The notes beneath the pieces were generated by a model. The model did not search any database. It was not told the DNA's origin and saw only the letters and a list, made by a program, of their open reading frames with translations. The translations under genes were made by a program, and so were the position numbers. A stretch of 64,000 nt of DNA from JASLPR01 sp964496475 (GTDB lineage: Bacteria > Chloroflexota > UBA11872 > VXNJ01): the NCBI GenBank assembly GCA_964496475.1, contig CAZBZS010000004.1, positions 13,301 to 77,300 of the forward strand. The letters are read 5' to 3'. Every line of letters begins with the position of its first letter. The first letter of the stretch is position 1. Below are positions 44,892-52,912 of the stretch, in pieces.

Positions 44892-45545
44892 GTTGGGCCG
44901 TCGCCGGATCATCTCCGGGCTGGTGGGGGCGCCGCTCCTGCTGGGCGGCATACTGTCCGCCTGTGAGAATCTGAGAAGTCAGGCGCTGACACCGACTCCG
45001 GCGCCGACTCCCCGACCGACCGCCCCGTCGCTCTCGGCCGCGGAGGTTTAGGACCTGCTGGGTTCAGATTATCTGGATACGGAACTGGTCTTTTTCGTCA
45101 GCTGTCCCTCGGAATGGAAAGTAGACCCGGTTGAGGAGGACGGCCTGGCTATAGCGTTCAAGACGCCTATCGCCGATACCGATGCCACCGGTACCGCCTA
45201 CCCGACCATCACGGTGGACACTTTTGTTCCGGACGATTTTCCACGCACGACCACCCGATTCTTTTCAGAATTGACGCTGGAGAATGGGATTCCTCGAGCA
45301 GAGGAATCCCTGCCCGGGTTCGAATTGCTTACCGGAGAGGTCCAGCAGATCCCTGCTGGCTATGCCGCGTTGTTTGAATTTCGCCACGACACCGAGAGCG
45401 TCCGACTGCACACCATGCAACTCGTTGTCCCGGCAGACAGAGGATGTACTCCGCGACCTATACCGCCCTCGACAGCGTATTTGAGGATTATCTCAACATC
45501 TACTTGGCCGTCGTATCTACCTTCAGCATTCTGGGTGGACGCTGA
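44875..45545 (+). pseudogene. PsbP-like lipoprotein, with in-frame TAG and a frameshift
   Basis: ATG 44875 leads into a lipobox signal peptide (APLLLGGILSAC) and a Thr/Pro linker. A TAG (45049-45051) interrupts between SAAEV and DLLGSDYLD. The frame then continues as a PsbP/SCO-like domain (FFVSCPSEWKVDPVEEDGLA, TITVDTFVPDDFPRTT, YAALFEFRHD). Near 45442 the frame is lost: the continuing homology, MYSATYTALDSVFEDYLNI and LAVVSTFSILGGR, lies in another frame and ends at TGA 45545. The start overlaps the peptidase gene by 17 bases, so it was probably co-expressed with it. Confidence 0.65.
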
Positions 45546-45563
45546 GCGCGACGCTCTTGGGCT

Positions 45564-46085
45564 TTACTCGGCGTCGTAGTGGATCAGCGCCGTTATCGCG
45601 CGATCGCCCAGCTTCTTGCGGCCGTTCAAGAAATCCAATTCGATCAGGAACGCCATCCCGCTCACCTCCCCGCCCAGCCGCTCGACCAGGCTAACCGTCG
45701 CCGCCGCCGTGCCTCCAGTTGCCAGTAGATCATCCACTATCAGCACCCGCGTGCCGGCACCGATCGCATCCACATGAATCTGCAACTCGTCGCTGCCGTA
45801 CTCTAATTCGTAGGTTGCCGACGCCGTCTCCGCCGGTAGTTTGCCGGGTTTTCTCACCGGCGCGAATCCGCACCCCAGCAGGTACGCCATAGCGGTGGCG
45901 AATACGAATCCTCGCGCCTCGACCGCCACTATCAGGTCCGGCGGATCGTCCATGTAAGGCGCGGCCAGCTCGTCGATCGCCGCCCGCAACGCTTCCGGAT
46001 TTTTCAGCAGGGTCGTGATGTCCTTGAAATTGATGCCCTCGATCGGAAAATCGGGGACGTTGCGGATTTGCTGCGCCAGGTCCAT
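45564..46085 (-). CDS. apt: Adenine phosphoribosyltransferase
   Basis: Salvages adenine to AMP using PRPP. Conserved segments: IRNVPDFPIEGINFKDITTL, LIVAVEARGFVFATAMAYLL, the RKPGKLPAETASATYELEYG flexible loop, and the PRPP motif VLIVDDLLATGGTAAA. About 173 residues. Start ATG 46085 chosen since AGGAGG lies 9 bases upstream; the frame also opens upstream at 46109. Intact. It complements the purine nucleoside phosphorylase at 14.3 kb in purine salvage. Confidence 0.93.
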   Translation of the reverse strand: MDLAQQIRNVPDFPIEGINFKDITTLLKNPEALRAAIDELAAPYMDDPPDLIVAVEARGFVFATAMAYLLGCGFAPVRKPGKLPAETASATYELEYGSDELQIHVDAIGAGTRVLIVDDLLATGGTAAATVSLVERLGGEVSGMAFLIELDFLNGRKKLGDRAITALIHYDAE

Positions 46086-46229
46086 TTCGGTAATCCTCCT
46101 CCAGCTCACGGGGATGTCGGTGCATCTGGTCGGACCGTCTGCCCCATTGTTGCAGTTCGTCCACCACTAGCTGGCACGCCCCATCCATTATCATCACCGC
46201 GGCCCGCCTCAGGACCGAAAGATTGGCAC

Positions 46230-46643
46230 ATGCCCATTACCGAAGATCAGGAACTACGCCGGATTCTGGATGAAGCACTCAATGTCGCCGTGGTTGGCCT
46301 TTCCGACCGGGAGGATCGCTCCAGCCACGGCATTGCCGAATTCCTGCACGATCGCGGCTATCTCATAACTCCGGTCAATCCCAACATTACCGAATTTCGG
46401 GGAACCTCCGCAGTAGCTTCCCTGTCGGAGATAGAGGGGCCGATCGACATTGTAAATGTGTTTCGACGGTCGGAGTTCGCTCCCGAAATCGCCCGCGCCG
46501 CCGTCGCCGCGGGAGCCGGAACCCTCTGGTTGCAGCAGGGAATCGTCAGTGACGAAGCCATGGAGATTGCGGAGGCCGGCGGTGTTAATGCGGTCCAGGA
46601 CAGATGTCTCGCCGTCACGTACCGGATGCTCGGCCTGACCTGA
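46230..46643 (+). CDS. CoA-binding domain protein (YccU type)
   Basis: 137 residues, the stand-alone CoA-binding/Rossmann domain. NVAVVGLSDREDRSSHGIAE is the nucleotide loop, GYLITPVNPN and LWLQQGIVSDEAMEIAEAGG follow, ending in VQDRCLAVTYRML. The conserved cysteine in QDRCLAV is typical. Function is generally unknown. Converges with the UDG gene, 29 bases overlapping. Confidence 0.88.
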   Translation: MPITEDQELRRILDEALNVAVVGLSDREDRSSHGIAEFLHDRGYLITPVNPNITEFRGTSAVASLSEIEGPIDIVNVFRRSEFAPEIARAAVAAGAGTLWLQQGIVSDEAMEIAEAGGVNAVQDRCLAVTYRMLGLT

Positions 46644-47244
46644 CGGTCGATCCCCGTTCCCATCCCGCCAGTACCCGTTGCCAGTCTTCGATCTGCGTCA
46701 CCAGCGGTCGTCGCGCCAACGTCCGTCCTCCGGGATGAAACAGAACGCCGAGTTTCCGTCCGTTCCAGGACAAGACCCGCCCGGCATCGCGGCTGACCCG
46801 CAAATCATGCCCCTCAACTCGTCCCAGCGCGCGTAGCGCCACGGCTCCCAGAGCTACGACAAGTTGGGGGGCCACCAAGTCCAGCGTCGCCCGGAGCCAG
46901 GTTCCGCAATTCGCCAGCTCCGCCGCCACTGGTTGGGCATTGTGGCCGTCCGGAGTCTGCGGATTGCACAGCACCGCGTTGGTTATGAAAACGTCGTCTC
47001 GCTCCAGACCGCAGGATGCCAGCAGGCGCTCGAAGTTCCGACCGGCGGCGTCTCCGTGAAAGGGCACGCCGTGCCTTTCGGCCCCCCGCCGTCCCGGCGC
47101 CTCCCCGACGAAGAGAACGCTCGCGTTCGGGTTGCCGTTTAGCTCGCTCAAGACTCGGCGGCGGCCGGCCATTCGCGGGCATTGTCGGCAGGCTGTGGCT
47201 CGCCGGAACAACGCCGTCGCCGGATCGACGGCTAGGGAAACCAC
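46615..47244 (-). CDS. Uracil-DNA glycosylase, Fe-S family 4/5
   Basis: Removes uracil from DNA in base-excision repair. The iron-sulfur cysteines start with ACRQCPRM; FVGEAPGRRGAERHGVPFHG is the active-site motif (family 4 has GEAPG-x-x-E-D, here G-A-E-R, so family 4/5-like), TNAVLCNPQTPDGHNAQP and LFHPGGRTLAR follow, the last carrying the catalytic His region. About 209 residues from a GTG with GGGAG 7 bases upstream. Starts 13 bases inside the end of the PIG-L gene, so they form an operon. Confidence 0.87.
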   Translation of the reverse strand: MVSLAVDPATALFRRATACRQCPRMAGRRRVLSELNGNPNASVLFVGEAPGRRGAERHGVPFHGDAAGRNFERLLASCGLERDDVFITNAVLCNPQTPDGHNAQPVAAELANCGTWLRATLDLVAPQLVVALGAVALRALGRVEGHDLRVSRDAGRVLSWNGRKLGVLFHPGGRTLARRPLVTQIEDWQRVLAGWERGSTVRSGRASGT

Positions 47245-47930
47245 CGCCTGGCTCCCGTTCTCGGTCCGGTTGCTAGCGGCCGGAAGCCCTCCGCGAGTTC
47301 CACCCCGGCCTGCAGCCCGCGATAGCGAGCGATTGTCTTCATGGTTTCCGTAAGATTGCTGGCGCCCTTTAATCGGGCGGCCGGCAGCGACTTGTAGCAC
47401 TCCAACGCTCGGTTTTTGATATCGATCTGCTCGGTGATGTCCACAAATTCGATGGGCTCCGGCGACTGACCGGGCGGGCCGTCCATCGCGTACACCACCG
47501 GCGGTGTCGCCAGCGCCGGCAGCGATCGCTCGACCCCGGCCACCGCGGCGTCGTGCGCCGCCCGGATGGCCACCTGCGCCACCGCATCATGATCTGATGT
47601 CAGCGAACCCGGCGGATGGGTTACCACCAGCTCCGGCTGAAACTCCCGGAATATCGCGACCAATTGCATGACCGTCACCGCGTCCGGCGTAACGAAATGA
47701 TCGGACTGTCCCAGCCAGTGCAAACGGGCGCTCAGCAACGCCGCGGCCTTTTCCGCTTCCGTTCGACGAATATTCCCGAGTTCCCCGGGATTGATGTCTG
47801 GATCACTCAGGTTGCCGTTGGCGACGTAGGCAATGGATATTGTGTCCCCGTTTGTGAGGTAGCGGGCCAGCGTACCCCCGCAGTAATACTCCGCCTCGTG
47901 AGGGTGAGCCGCCACGACGATTACTCGCAA
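47232..47930 (-). CDS. PIG-L/LmbE-family deacetylase
   Basis: Zn-dependent de-N-acetylase (GlcNAc-PI, mycothiol or bacillithiol intermediates, BshB-like). VVAAHPHEAEYYCGGTLARY is the metal motif, altered from the usual HPDDE (second residue pair HE rather than DD). RRTEAEKAAALL, LGQSDHF and LVVTHPPGSLTSDHDAVAQV with the second metal His are present. About 232 residues. Upstream partner of the UDG gene in the same direction. Substrate not determinable. Confidence 0.87.
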   Translation of the reverse strand: MRVIVVAAHPHEAEYYCGGTLARYLTNGDTISIAYVANGNLSDPDINPGELGNIRRTEAEKAAALLSARLHWLGQSDHFVTPDAVTVMQLVAIFREFQPELVVTHPPGSLTSDHDAVAQVAIRAAHDAAVAGVERSLPALATPPVVYAMDGPPGQSPEPIEFVDITEQIDIKNRALECYKSLPAARLKGASNLTETMKTIARYRGLQAGVELAEGFRPLATGPRTGARRWFP

Positions 47931-48037
47931 CTTGCCTCTCGATACTCAAGCCGGCAGCCGCCGGTAAACGTCCGCTGGAACAGTTTGCCTTCGGCTCCCT
48001 CACCTAGCCAACCCTTGAACCCATAAAATAGCGTCTC

Positions 48038-49312
48038 ATGCAGCGCTTTTACGATATCGCCCGGGTATTTGTCGCCGCCGGGCGCGGCGGCGATGGCTCG
48101 CGGCATCTGCGTCACGAGGCCCACGTCCCCCAGGGCGGCCCGGACGGCGGCGATGGCGGTCGAGGGGGCCATGTAATCCTGGAGGCCACCCACAACGACT
48201 CTTCCCTGATCCGCTTCCACTTCAACCAGCGTTTTCGGGCCGCCGACGGCTCTGGTGGCGATCGCAACAACCGCTATGGCCGCAGCGGCGATGATCTCAT
48301 CGTCGCGGTCCCGGAGGGAACAGTCGTTACCCGTGAGGACACCGGCGATTTTCTCAGCGACCTGGTCGCGCACGGCGATCGCTTTGTGGTGGCCAGTGGC
48401 GGCGAAGGGGGCCTTGGTAATACCCATTTCAAGAGCTCAACCCACCAGACGCCGCTCATTGCGCTAAAGGGCGAGCCTGGCGAATCCCTCTGGCTGCGAC
48501 TGGAACTGAAACTTGTCGCCGACGTCGGCTTGGTCGGCGCTCCAAACGCTGGCAAATCATCGCTCCTCTCCCGCGTATCCGCGGCGCAGCCCAAGATCGC
48601 CGACTACCCCTTCACCACCCTCAGCCCGATTCTGGGGGTCGTCGCCCTAGGCGATAGCAGCGTTGTAGTGGCTGACCTGCCCGGTCTCATCGAAGGGGCC
48701 CATGCCGGGATTGGCCTCGGGGATCAATTCCTGCGACACATTGAGAGGACTCGCTTCCTGGTGCATGTCGTCGACCTCTCCGGCGAGTCCGGCGAGCCGC
48801 TTGACCTCTACGAGCAGATTTACGGGGAACTTGAGCAGTACGGCCACGGCCTGGAGGACCGGCACATCCTGGTCGCGGGCAACAAGATCGACGTCACCGA
48901 GTCGCGAGCACATTGGCCGGCCTTTCGGGACGAGCTTGACTCCCGCGATATCGATTGCCTGGCGATTTCAGCCGTAACCGGCGACGGCCTCGACGAGCTG
49001 ATCCAGAAAATTTTCGCCGGCGTCGCGGCCGCGCCGATTCCCGATACTCAGCCCGCCTCTGACGGTGTGATCCTGCGGCCTGGACTGACGACCTCGCCCC
49101 TGGTCGTGCGAAAACGAGCCGAAGCCGAATTCGGACTCCGGGGCGAGGAGGCCGAGCGGCTGGCCGAGCGGATCGATTTCGAAGTGCCGGACGCCGTTGA
49201 TTGGTTCCGAAAACGACTGCACCAAATGGGGGTGGATCGCTTGATGACCGAGGCCGGCGGCGCCGCCGGTGATCTGCTGACGATCGGCGAACATGAGATC
49301 GAATGGCTCTAG
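48038..49312 (+). CDS. obg: GTPase Obg/CgtA
   Basis: Ribosome-assembly GTPase. Glycine-rich Obg fold (AAGRGGDGSRHLRHEAHVPQ, GGPDGGDGGRGGHVIL), G domain with VGAPNAGKSSLLSRV (G1), ADYPFTTLSPILGVV, VADLPGLIEGAHAGIGLGDQ (G3), AGNKIDVTE (G4) and SAVTGDG (G5), then an OCT domain ending with LHQMGVDRLMTEAGGAAGDL. 424 residues, full length. Intact. It is divergent from the PIG-L gene, with 107 bases between. Confidence 0.95.
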   Translation: MQRFYDIARVFVAAGRGGDGSRHLRHEAHVPQGGPDGGDGGRGGHVILEATHNDSSLIRFHFNQRFRAADGSGGDRNNRYGRSGDDLIVAVPEGTVVTREDTGDFLSDLVAHGDRFVVASGGEGGLGNTHFKSSTHQTPLIALKGEPGESLWLRLELKLVADVGLVGAPNAGKSSLLSRVSAAQPKIADYPFTTLSPILGVVALGDSSVVVADLPGLIEGAHAGIGLGDQFLRHIERTRFLVHVVDLSGESGEPLDLYEQIYGELEQYGHGLEDRHILVAGNKIDVTESRAHWPAFRDELDSRDIDCLAISAVTGDGLDELIQKIFAGVAAAPIPDTQPASDGVILRPGLTTSPLVVRKRAEAEFGLRGEEAERLAERIDFEVPDAVDWFRKRLHQMGVDRLMTEAGGAAGDLLTIGEHEIEWL

Positions 49313-49316
49313 GCGA

Positions 49317-50558
49317 CTACCTCTGAAATGGACTTGGCCCGAGCGATGGATCCACTTCGCCGACGTTACGCAGGCCGTGCCGCCCGGCCCATTCAAGGCT
49401 CTCCGCTGTGAGCAGGTATTCGATCTCAACGTCCTCTAATAGCTGTGTCCGAAAATCGGTCTCGGCGTTCGTTTCCAACCGATCGCGTTGCTCGGAAGTC
49501 AGCGCCCGATCTGCGTCCCATTCGACCAAAAGGATGACGTAGAACTCGGCGCCCACCGCCTGGATCTCGCTCACCTGACCGGCCTCCAGATCGCCGGCCG
49601 CCTTGGCATAGAGGGGGTCGAACAGATCGATGGGCGCGAAGCCCAAATCGCCGCCGTCCACCAGATCGCGCTCGGGCGTTGACAGCTCCCGCGCCAGATC
49701 CTCCCAGCTCTCCCCCGCGCGGTACCGCGCTACAACCGCGTGGCCAGCCTCCTGACTCGGCGCGATGATGTATCGCAGATGTGCCTGCGGTAACCGGTCA
49801 GGAACGCCTTCTTTCGCCAGCGCGACATAGTGGCGATTCAATATCGCGTCGGTCACGATGTCCCCGAACGTGTCTCGATCCAGCCCCAAGTTGGCCAGCA
49901 TCTCGTCAAGCCGGACGGGGAGCAGGCGATCGTCCGCGACATCTGGCGGAGTTACGCTTCCGGCTGGGAACGCCTCCGATGGACTCAAGATGGACTCGAG
50001 CTCGGCGTCCAGAGCCTCGGCCGGAATCTCGTAGCCGTCGGCCAGTGCCCTCTCCCGCAGCAGGCGTCCGGTTATCAGATCGTCTACGGTCTGATAATCA
50101 ACCGTCAACAGATCGATCCGTCGCGCCTCGATCGCCTGTTGAACCGCAAGCCGGGTCACCTCATCATCCGTGGCCCGCGCGTCGTGATACTTCGCTAGGG
50201 CGTTGAGATCGCGTGTCGCTCGATAACGGGCGAAGTCGCTCGCTCGCGCGAATTCGTTGAAGGAAATTTCCTCCCCATTTACCCGGGCCGCCGCCGATCG
50301 ACCGGTAAGTATAAATTCGACTATCAGGGGCGCCAGCAGGAGACCGATCACGAACGCCCCGATCGCGAATCCGGCGCTGACCGTGATTTTTCTGACCAGC
50401 GCCGACCGGTGCGCGCTAATCAACTCTCCCCACCGCAGCAGATCGCCCGGAACCTGGCGCCAAGCGATGTCGATCTTTGGTTCTTGCAGGCGTCTGGCGG
50501 CCTTGATCTCGGCCTTGCGCTCGCGCCGCCGCTTTCCCTTGCTGTGGAACCTGCTCAT
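49317..50558 (-). CDS. Parvulin-type peptidyl-prolyl isomerase (SurA/PrsA-like), membrane-anchored
   Basis: 413 residues. A basic N-terminus and one membrane helix (ITVSAGFAIGAFVIGLLLAP) precede a SurA_N-type chaperone region and a parvulin domain: RLPQAHLRYIIAPSQEAGHA, YRAGESWEDLARELSTPERD, GGDLGFAPIDLFDPLYAKAA (the conserved G-G-D-L-G), ending in FYVILLVEW. Acts outside the membrane on exported proteins. It lies 38 bases downstream of rpsR on the same strand and converges with obg. Confidence 0.87.
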   Translation of the reverse strand: MSRFHSKGKRRRERKAEIKAARRLQEPKIDIAWRQVPGDLLRWGELISAHRSALVRKITVSAGFAIGAFVIGLLLAPLIVEFILTGRSAAARVNGEEISFNEFARASDFARYRATRDLNALAKYHDARATDDEVTRLAVQQAIEARRIDLLTVDYQTVDDLITGRLLRERALADGYEIPAEALDAELESILSPSEAFPAGSVTPPDVADDRLLPVRLDEMLANLGLDRDTFGDIVTDAILNRHYVALAKEGVPDRLPQAHLRYIIAPSQEAGHAVVARYRAGESWEDLARELSTPERDLVDGGDLGFAPIDLFDPLYAKAAGDLEAGQVSEIQAVGAEFYVILLVEWDADRALTSEQRDRLETNAETDFRTQLLEDVEIEYLLTAESLEWAGRHGLRNVGEVDPSLGPSPFQR

Positions 50559-50595
50559 GGGCCGGTCGCCACTGTTTACCGTGGCCGCCCGGAGG

Positions 50596-50952
50596 CTAGC
50601 GGTTGCCCTTGTTCACATAGGGAATCAGCGCCAGAAAGCGGGCTCGCTTCAGTTCCTTGGCCAGCCGCCGCTGCCGTTTGGCGTTGAGTGTGGTCATTCG
50701 CCGGGGCAAAATCTTGGCCGCCTGATTCAAGCACCTTCGCAGCAATTCCACGTTCTTGTAATCGATCGACAAATCGATCTCAACTCCGTCTACCCGGTTG
50801 TCACGAAATGGGCTAACCGGCATCGGCCGCCGGCGCCGAAAGCCGCCGCGTCGTTGTCCGCGGTCGTCGGGACGCCTGCCCGAATCCTGTCCTGAATCGC
50901 CACTGCCGGAGTCGCCCGGCGGTCCGTCCCGACGTTCTCTATCTTCACTCAT
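50596..50952 (-). CDS. rpsR: Ribosomal protein bS18, with a long N-terminal tail
   Basis: bS18 of the 30S subunit. The C-terminal core NVELLRRCLNQAAKILPRRM, then NAKRQRRLAKELKRARFLAL, is standard. A charged, glycine-rich tail of about 45 residues (SEDRERRDGPPGDSG...) precedes it, making 118 residues rather than the usual 75-85. In that tail the cysteines of C+ paralogs are not seen. Follows ssb by 30 bases in the conserved rpsF-ssb-rpsR operon. Confidence 0.94.
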   Translation of the reverse strand: MSEDRERRDGPPGDSGSGDSGQDSGRRPDDRGQRRGGFRRRRPMPVSPFRDNRVDGVEIDLSIDYKNVELLRRCLNQAAKILPRRMTTLNAKRQRRLAKELKRARFLALIPYVNKGNR

Positions 50953-50982
50953 AGCGTTCGTTATCTCCTGAAATTCAGCTTT

Positions 50983-51444
50983 CTAGAAAGGCAGGTCGTC
51001 GGGATCGACGCTCGCGTCCCCGCCGCCTCCCTGCTCCGGCGGTGGACTACCGCCACCGCCTCCACCGCTCGGGCCGTCTTCGCGGGATCGCGCCAGGAGT
51101 TGCAGGTTGTTGGCGTCGACTTCCAGGCTCGTCCGAGTCTGCCCGTCCTTACCGGTCCATTCGGCGGTCCGAAAGCGTCCCTCCACAAACACCTGGCTAC
51201 CTCGCTGTAGATAGTTGTTAGCGATCTCCGCTAGTCCCCGCCAGCAGGTCACCCGGAACCAATCAGTGTTCTCCTCTTCCTGGCCGTCTTTTCCCCGGCG
51301 GAAGTCATTTACCGCGACATTAAATGAGGTGAACGCCACTCCGCTCTGGGTGTAGCGCATTTCCGGGTCAGCTCCAAGGTTGCCGATGATAGTTATAAGC
51401 TTCGTGCCCCGACTGCGACCTCTTTGCTGGCTGCTCTCAGTCAT
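50983..51444 (-). CDS. ssb: Single-stranded DNA-binding protein
   Basis: OB-fold SSB: ITIIGNLGADPEMRYTQSGV, FNVAVNDFRR, TDWFRVTCWRGLAEIANNYL, QVFVEGRFRTAEWTGKDGQT. A Gly/Ser-rich linker follows and the acidic tip ends DPDDLPF, the partner-docking tail. 153 residues. Its ATG overlaps the rpsF stop by 8 bases, indicating coupled translation. Confidence 0.95.
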   Translation of the reverse strand: MTESSQQRGRSRGTKLITIIGNLGADPEMRYTQSGVAFTSFNVAVNDFRRGKDGQEEENTDWFRVTCWRGLAEIANNYLQRGSQVFVEGRFRTAEWTGKDGQTRTSLEVDANNLQLLARSREDGPSGGGGGGSPPPEQGGGGDASVDPDDLPF

Positions 51445-51787
51445 CTTCGCTCTGCTCCTCGGAATTATCTTCGGTCGCCGGTTTTACCACCGGGCCCAGT
51501 CCGCCGTTGTCCTTGACTAGAAGGTGCCGAATCAGATTTTGCTCGATGTTGAGCGAATCATCCAGCGGCCGGACCTGGTCCGGCTTCAGGCTGAGCTTGA
51601 ACAGGACGTAAAAGCCACCGTCCAACTTGTTAATCGGGTACGCGAATTTTCGCCGGCCCCAGTGATATACCCCGCGAACTTCGCCCTCGTGATTGCCAAC
51701 CAGCGTGGAGATTCGCTCCACCACCTCGGCGGCCAATTCGGTCTCTTCCCCTGCCGGGAAGATGGTCACCAACTCGTATTCCCGCAA
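51437..51787 (-). CDS. rpsF: Ribosomal protein bS6
   Basis: bS6 of the 30S subunit. MREYELVTIFPAGEETELAA start, GVYHWGRRKFAYPINKLDGG (RNA-binding), YVLFKLSLKPDQ, LNIEQNLIRHLLVK. 116 residues with an acidic tail. First gene of rpsF-ssb-rpsR. A clear ribosome site (AGGAAGG) precedes the start. Confidence 0.95.
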   Translation of the reverse strand: MREYELVTIFPAGEETELAAEVVERISTLVGNHEGEVRGVYHWGRRKFAYPINKLDGGFYVLFKLSLKPDQVRPLDDSLNIEQNLIRHLLVKDNGGLGPVVKPATEDNSEEQSEDD

Positions 51788-51928
51788 TTCAGCCGTTCCT
51801 TCCTATGGGCTTGCCGTCGAATACGTCGCCTTTGCGGAAGGCGATCGTCTCAAGGGCAGAAAGGCAGATAATTCAAGTGCCAGAAGCGACTGGGATACTA
51901 TCACAGAACTTGACCCGGTCCCACCGTT

Positions 51929-52912
51929 TTGGCGGGGACCGAAAGAGATAGCAAATCTGTGCCCGATGACTCCCTGGCCGCTCTCCGCGCCCGCCAGACG
52001 AATCCAATCTACCGCTGGGGAATTCGCCCCTTGCCGATAGATCCCGAGGCTCACCTCGGCAGCGGTCGCCTGGTCGAGATCGATGCCGGCCGGGTGCATA
52101 TCGACACCATTGGCGAGGGTCCGGATATTGTCGCCCTGCCTGGCTTTGGGGGCACCTCGCGCACCTGCCGGGCGCTCGCCGAGCGGTTGCGGGGAAGTTA
52201 TCGCTTGCACCTGCTTGATTTCCTCGGTTACGGCCTCTCGGACAAGCCGACGGGCATCGACCACTCTCGTATCGGGCAGGCGCACCAAATCCAGCAGGCC
52301 ATGGACGCCCTCGGACTGAAACAATGCATTCTGCTCTCCAATTCCGCCAGCGCCGCCCCCTCCCTATACGCGCAGTTCCGCACCCCGCGGCGAATAACGG
52401 CCAACATCATGGTGGCTCCGTTCGTCGCCCCGACCCGGTCGGCCCGAATTAGCGTCCGTTTTTTGCGCCTGCCTTTCGCCAGGCCTGCACTGCGCCTCCT
52501 ACTTGGATTCCGCCCCATGGTGGGGCTGGCCAATTACATGGGTCGGAGCGACCGTTCTGGAATCACGCCCGAGATCGTGGACGAGCAGTACCTTCCTTAC
52601 GGCACGCCCGGCATCTGGGAGGCCATTGCCAGCGTGGGCAGGCACCTCAACCCCGACGGCCTCAATGGCATCGTGCAGATGAACACCATTCCCACGCTGG
52701 TCGTGTGGGCTTCCGAAGACCGCGTCGGCGATCTGGCCGGCACCCGCCGTCTGCTGGGTCAGATTCCCGGCATGCGCTTCGAAATCTTCGACCCCTGCGG
52801 TCACGTGATCCAGGAAGAACGACCTGACGACCTGGCCCGCGTCATCCGTGATTTTTTGGCCAACTCCGGCATCACCTGCATCCCACCCTGCGAAAAGGTC
52901 TACCCCCCGTAA
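51929..52912 (+). CDS. Alpha/beta hydrolase
   Basis: About 327 residues. IDTIGEGPDIVALPGFGGTS is the oxyanion strand, LLDFLGYGLSDKP the usual D-x-x-G-x-G-x-S region, ILLSNSASAAPSLYAQF the nucleophile elbow (S-N-S-A-S instead of G-x-S-x-G, so unusual), VVWASEDRVGDLAGTRRLL the acid, and FDPCGHVIQEERPDDLARVI the catalytic His. Fold is clear; substrate is not. Start TTG is uncertain; a GTG at 51959 is an alternative. It converges with the DUF3179 gene, overlapping by 13 bases. Confidence 0.85.
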   Translation: MAGTERDSKSVPDDSLAALRARQTNPIYRWGIRPLPIDPEAHLGSGRLVEIDAGRVHIDTIGEGPDIVALPGFGGTSRTCRALAERLRGSYRLHLLDFLGYGLSDKPTGIDHSRIGQAHQIQQAMDALGLKQCILLSNSASAAPSLYAQFRTPRRITANIMVAPFVAPTRSARISVRFLRLPFARPALRLLLGFRPMVGLANYMGRSDRSGITPEIVDEQYLPYGTPGIWEAIASVGRHLNPDGLNGIVQMNTIPTLVVWASEDRVGDLAGTRRLLGQIPGMRFEIFDPCGHVIQEERPDDLARVIRDFLANSGITCIPPCEKVYPP

